DNA of 30,567 bases from Euplotes cf. woodruffi 2 WChen-2021 (lineage: Eukaryota; Ciliophora; Spirotrichea; Euplotida; Euplotidae), in NCBI GenBank assembly GCA_021441665.1, contig JAGYYN010021902.1, forward strand, positions 1 through 30,567. Direction: 5' to 3'. Numbering within the stretch: the stretch's first letter is position 1; every line of letters begins with the position of its first letter. The notes under the pieces were generated by a model. It worked only from the letters and a program-made list of their open reading frames with translations, did not search any database and was not told the origin of the DNA. Shown here one piece after another: positions 29,964 through 30,567 of this stretch. The position numbers and the translations under genes were made by a program.

Positions 29964-30461
29964 TTAAGCTATAAGGCAAACAATTTCAATATTGCTAAGG
30001 TTATCTTGCAATCTTAAATAATCAAATTAGTTGAATATATATAAATAGAGACGCATGAAGCTCAACAATATATATTCATAGTCGCTTGCTCTGACGGAGA
30101 GCATTCAAAAGACTCAAAAAAAATTGCTGCTGCAGCTGGAACTGCCGCCACAGTATGATTCAAGCTTAAAATAAAGCTTTAAGCAAGAAAACGAAGTCTT
30201 AGATGGATTTATTTTAATCTATTTTAATTACAGATAATTATTAAATAATGGAATTTCAATCTTCAATATTGAAACTCAGTTATATTAAAATGAAAAGCAA
30301 AATTACTTAGATACAGTCACATGAATCAACTAAAATTGTATTTTAAATTTTTTCAACTTTTATTATTAAGCTAAACAAATATTGTTGATACTTTGAGCGT
30401 TTTAATAATGACAAATTGAATTGCAATAAGGTTTTTGCTCAACAACCATCACAAATATCAA
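29964..30461. other. Spacer with breakage motifs and an alanine-rich coding-like patch
   Basis: A breakage-consensus match lies at 29982-29991 (minus strand), 18 bp past the TIM-like stop. A palindrome TTCAATATTGAA at 30262-30273 includes a plus-strand match (30267-30276). Between them, 30045-30182 (+) is open and reads IFIVACSDGEHSKDSKKIAA and then Ala/Thr-rich residues to TAA. It has no ATG in frame and is unusually GC-rich, so it may be an exon or remnant. Confidence 0.35.
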
Positions 30462-30567
30462 CTACAAATCAAATAAAACGTTGTTTGGATCTTCTACGCA
30501 TTCTTTGATCTTTCTAAGGAAAAGTACTGCTTCTCTTCCGTCAATAAGTCTGTGGTCATAAGTTAAT
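30462..30567 (-). CDS. DLST: 2-oxoglutarate dehydrogenase E2 (dihydrolipoyl succinyltransferase), C-terminus
   Basis: The last 34 codons of a gene that continues beyond the window. [20 protein letters not shown] is the conserved end of the 2-oxoacid dehydrogenase acyltransferase domain. DHR..DG carries the catalytic His and Asp, and the ending [13 protein letters not shown] is close to the usual DLST terminus. The enzyme transfers succinyl groups to CoA in the mitochondrial TCA cycle. The wording fits the succinyl form better than the acetyl or branched-chain forms. Stop codon UAG. The protein is cut by the window edge, not truncated in the genome as far as can be seen. Confidence 0.9.
   Translation of the reverse strand, partial: LTYDHRLIDGREAVLFLRKIKECVEDPNNVLFDL

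Noticed and set aside
1-30567. tRNA, rRNA, transposase or virus-derived genes
   Set aside because: I looked for tRNA T-loop motifs and for recognisable transposase or polymerase motifs on both strands and saw none.

Overview
The window comes from a euplotid ciliate (Euplotes or a close relative), most probably from its germline (micronuclear) genome or from an unusually long chromosome. Three things show this. (1) Reading frames run through UGA, and UGA falls where families need cysteine: zinc ligands of an Ariadne-type RBR ligase and of a RanBP2 finger. TAA and TAG are the only stops. This is the euplotid code. (2) Many conserved proteins are interrupted by a stop and continue in another frame: AAA-UAA or AAA-UAG (once AAG-UAA) followed by +1, and NNN-UAAAA followed by +2. 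This is the high-frequency programmed frameshifting known from Euplotes. (3) Introns are short (mostly 27-126 nt, GT-AG) and spacers are very AT-rich. Euplotes somatic chromosomes are normally gene-sized and telomere-capped. Here about 15 genes lie in a row without telomeres, and the spacers hold many matches to the Euplotes chromosome-breakage consensus (core ATTGAA).

Layout. 248-1546 (-): permuted papain-fold (YiiX-like) hydrolase. 1740-2274 (+) and 3088-4762 (+): coiled-coil exons separated by a puzzling 0.8-0.9 kb interval; either one gene or two. 5218-6700 (-): VHS-GAT (TOM1-like) ubiquitin/clathrin adaptor with one +1 shift. 6950-8659 (+): Ariadne RBR E3 ligase with a C-terminal RanBP2 finger. 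9231-10843 (-): calcium-dependent protein kinase with two +1 shifts. 10844-12755: AT-rich, with a small ubiquitin-like gene at 11751-11963 (-) and two weak coding-like patches. 12756-15178 (+): AGBL5/CCP5-like tubulin deglutamylase with three introns, one +1 and one +2 shift. 15331-16237 (+): unknown protein with AAA-UAG +1. 16790-22125 (+): about 1,709-residue coiled-coil protein with a C-terminal GAS2-related (GAR) microtubule-binding domain. 22366-24948 (+): unknown protein with an RRM-like segment, one +1 and one +2 shift. 25437-26441 (-): unknown protein. 26791-28471 (+): coiled-coil/acidic protein with four introns and a +1 shift. 28937-29566 (-): CTR-type copper transporter, divergent from 29625-29963 (+), a small-TIM-like twin CX3C protein. 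30462-30567 (-): C-terminus of the 2-oxoglutarate dehydrogenase E2 subunit (DLST).

Functional links are loose, as expected for a eukaryote. There is a ubiquitin theme (RBR ligase, VHS-GAT adaptor, Ubl) and a microtubule/cilium theme (AGBL5, GAR protein, coiled-coil proteins). The most interesting material is translational: about eleven well-supported frameshift sites in eight genes, including three +2 sites that share one sequence context. The same AAA-UAA hexamer serves as an ordinary terminator at the ends of two genes. A perfect 12-bp GC-rich hairpin lies inside AGBL5, 76 nt upstream of its +1 site. I saw no transposase, rRNA, tRNA, CRISPR or viral element.
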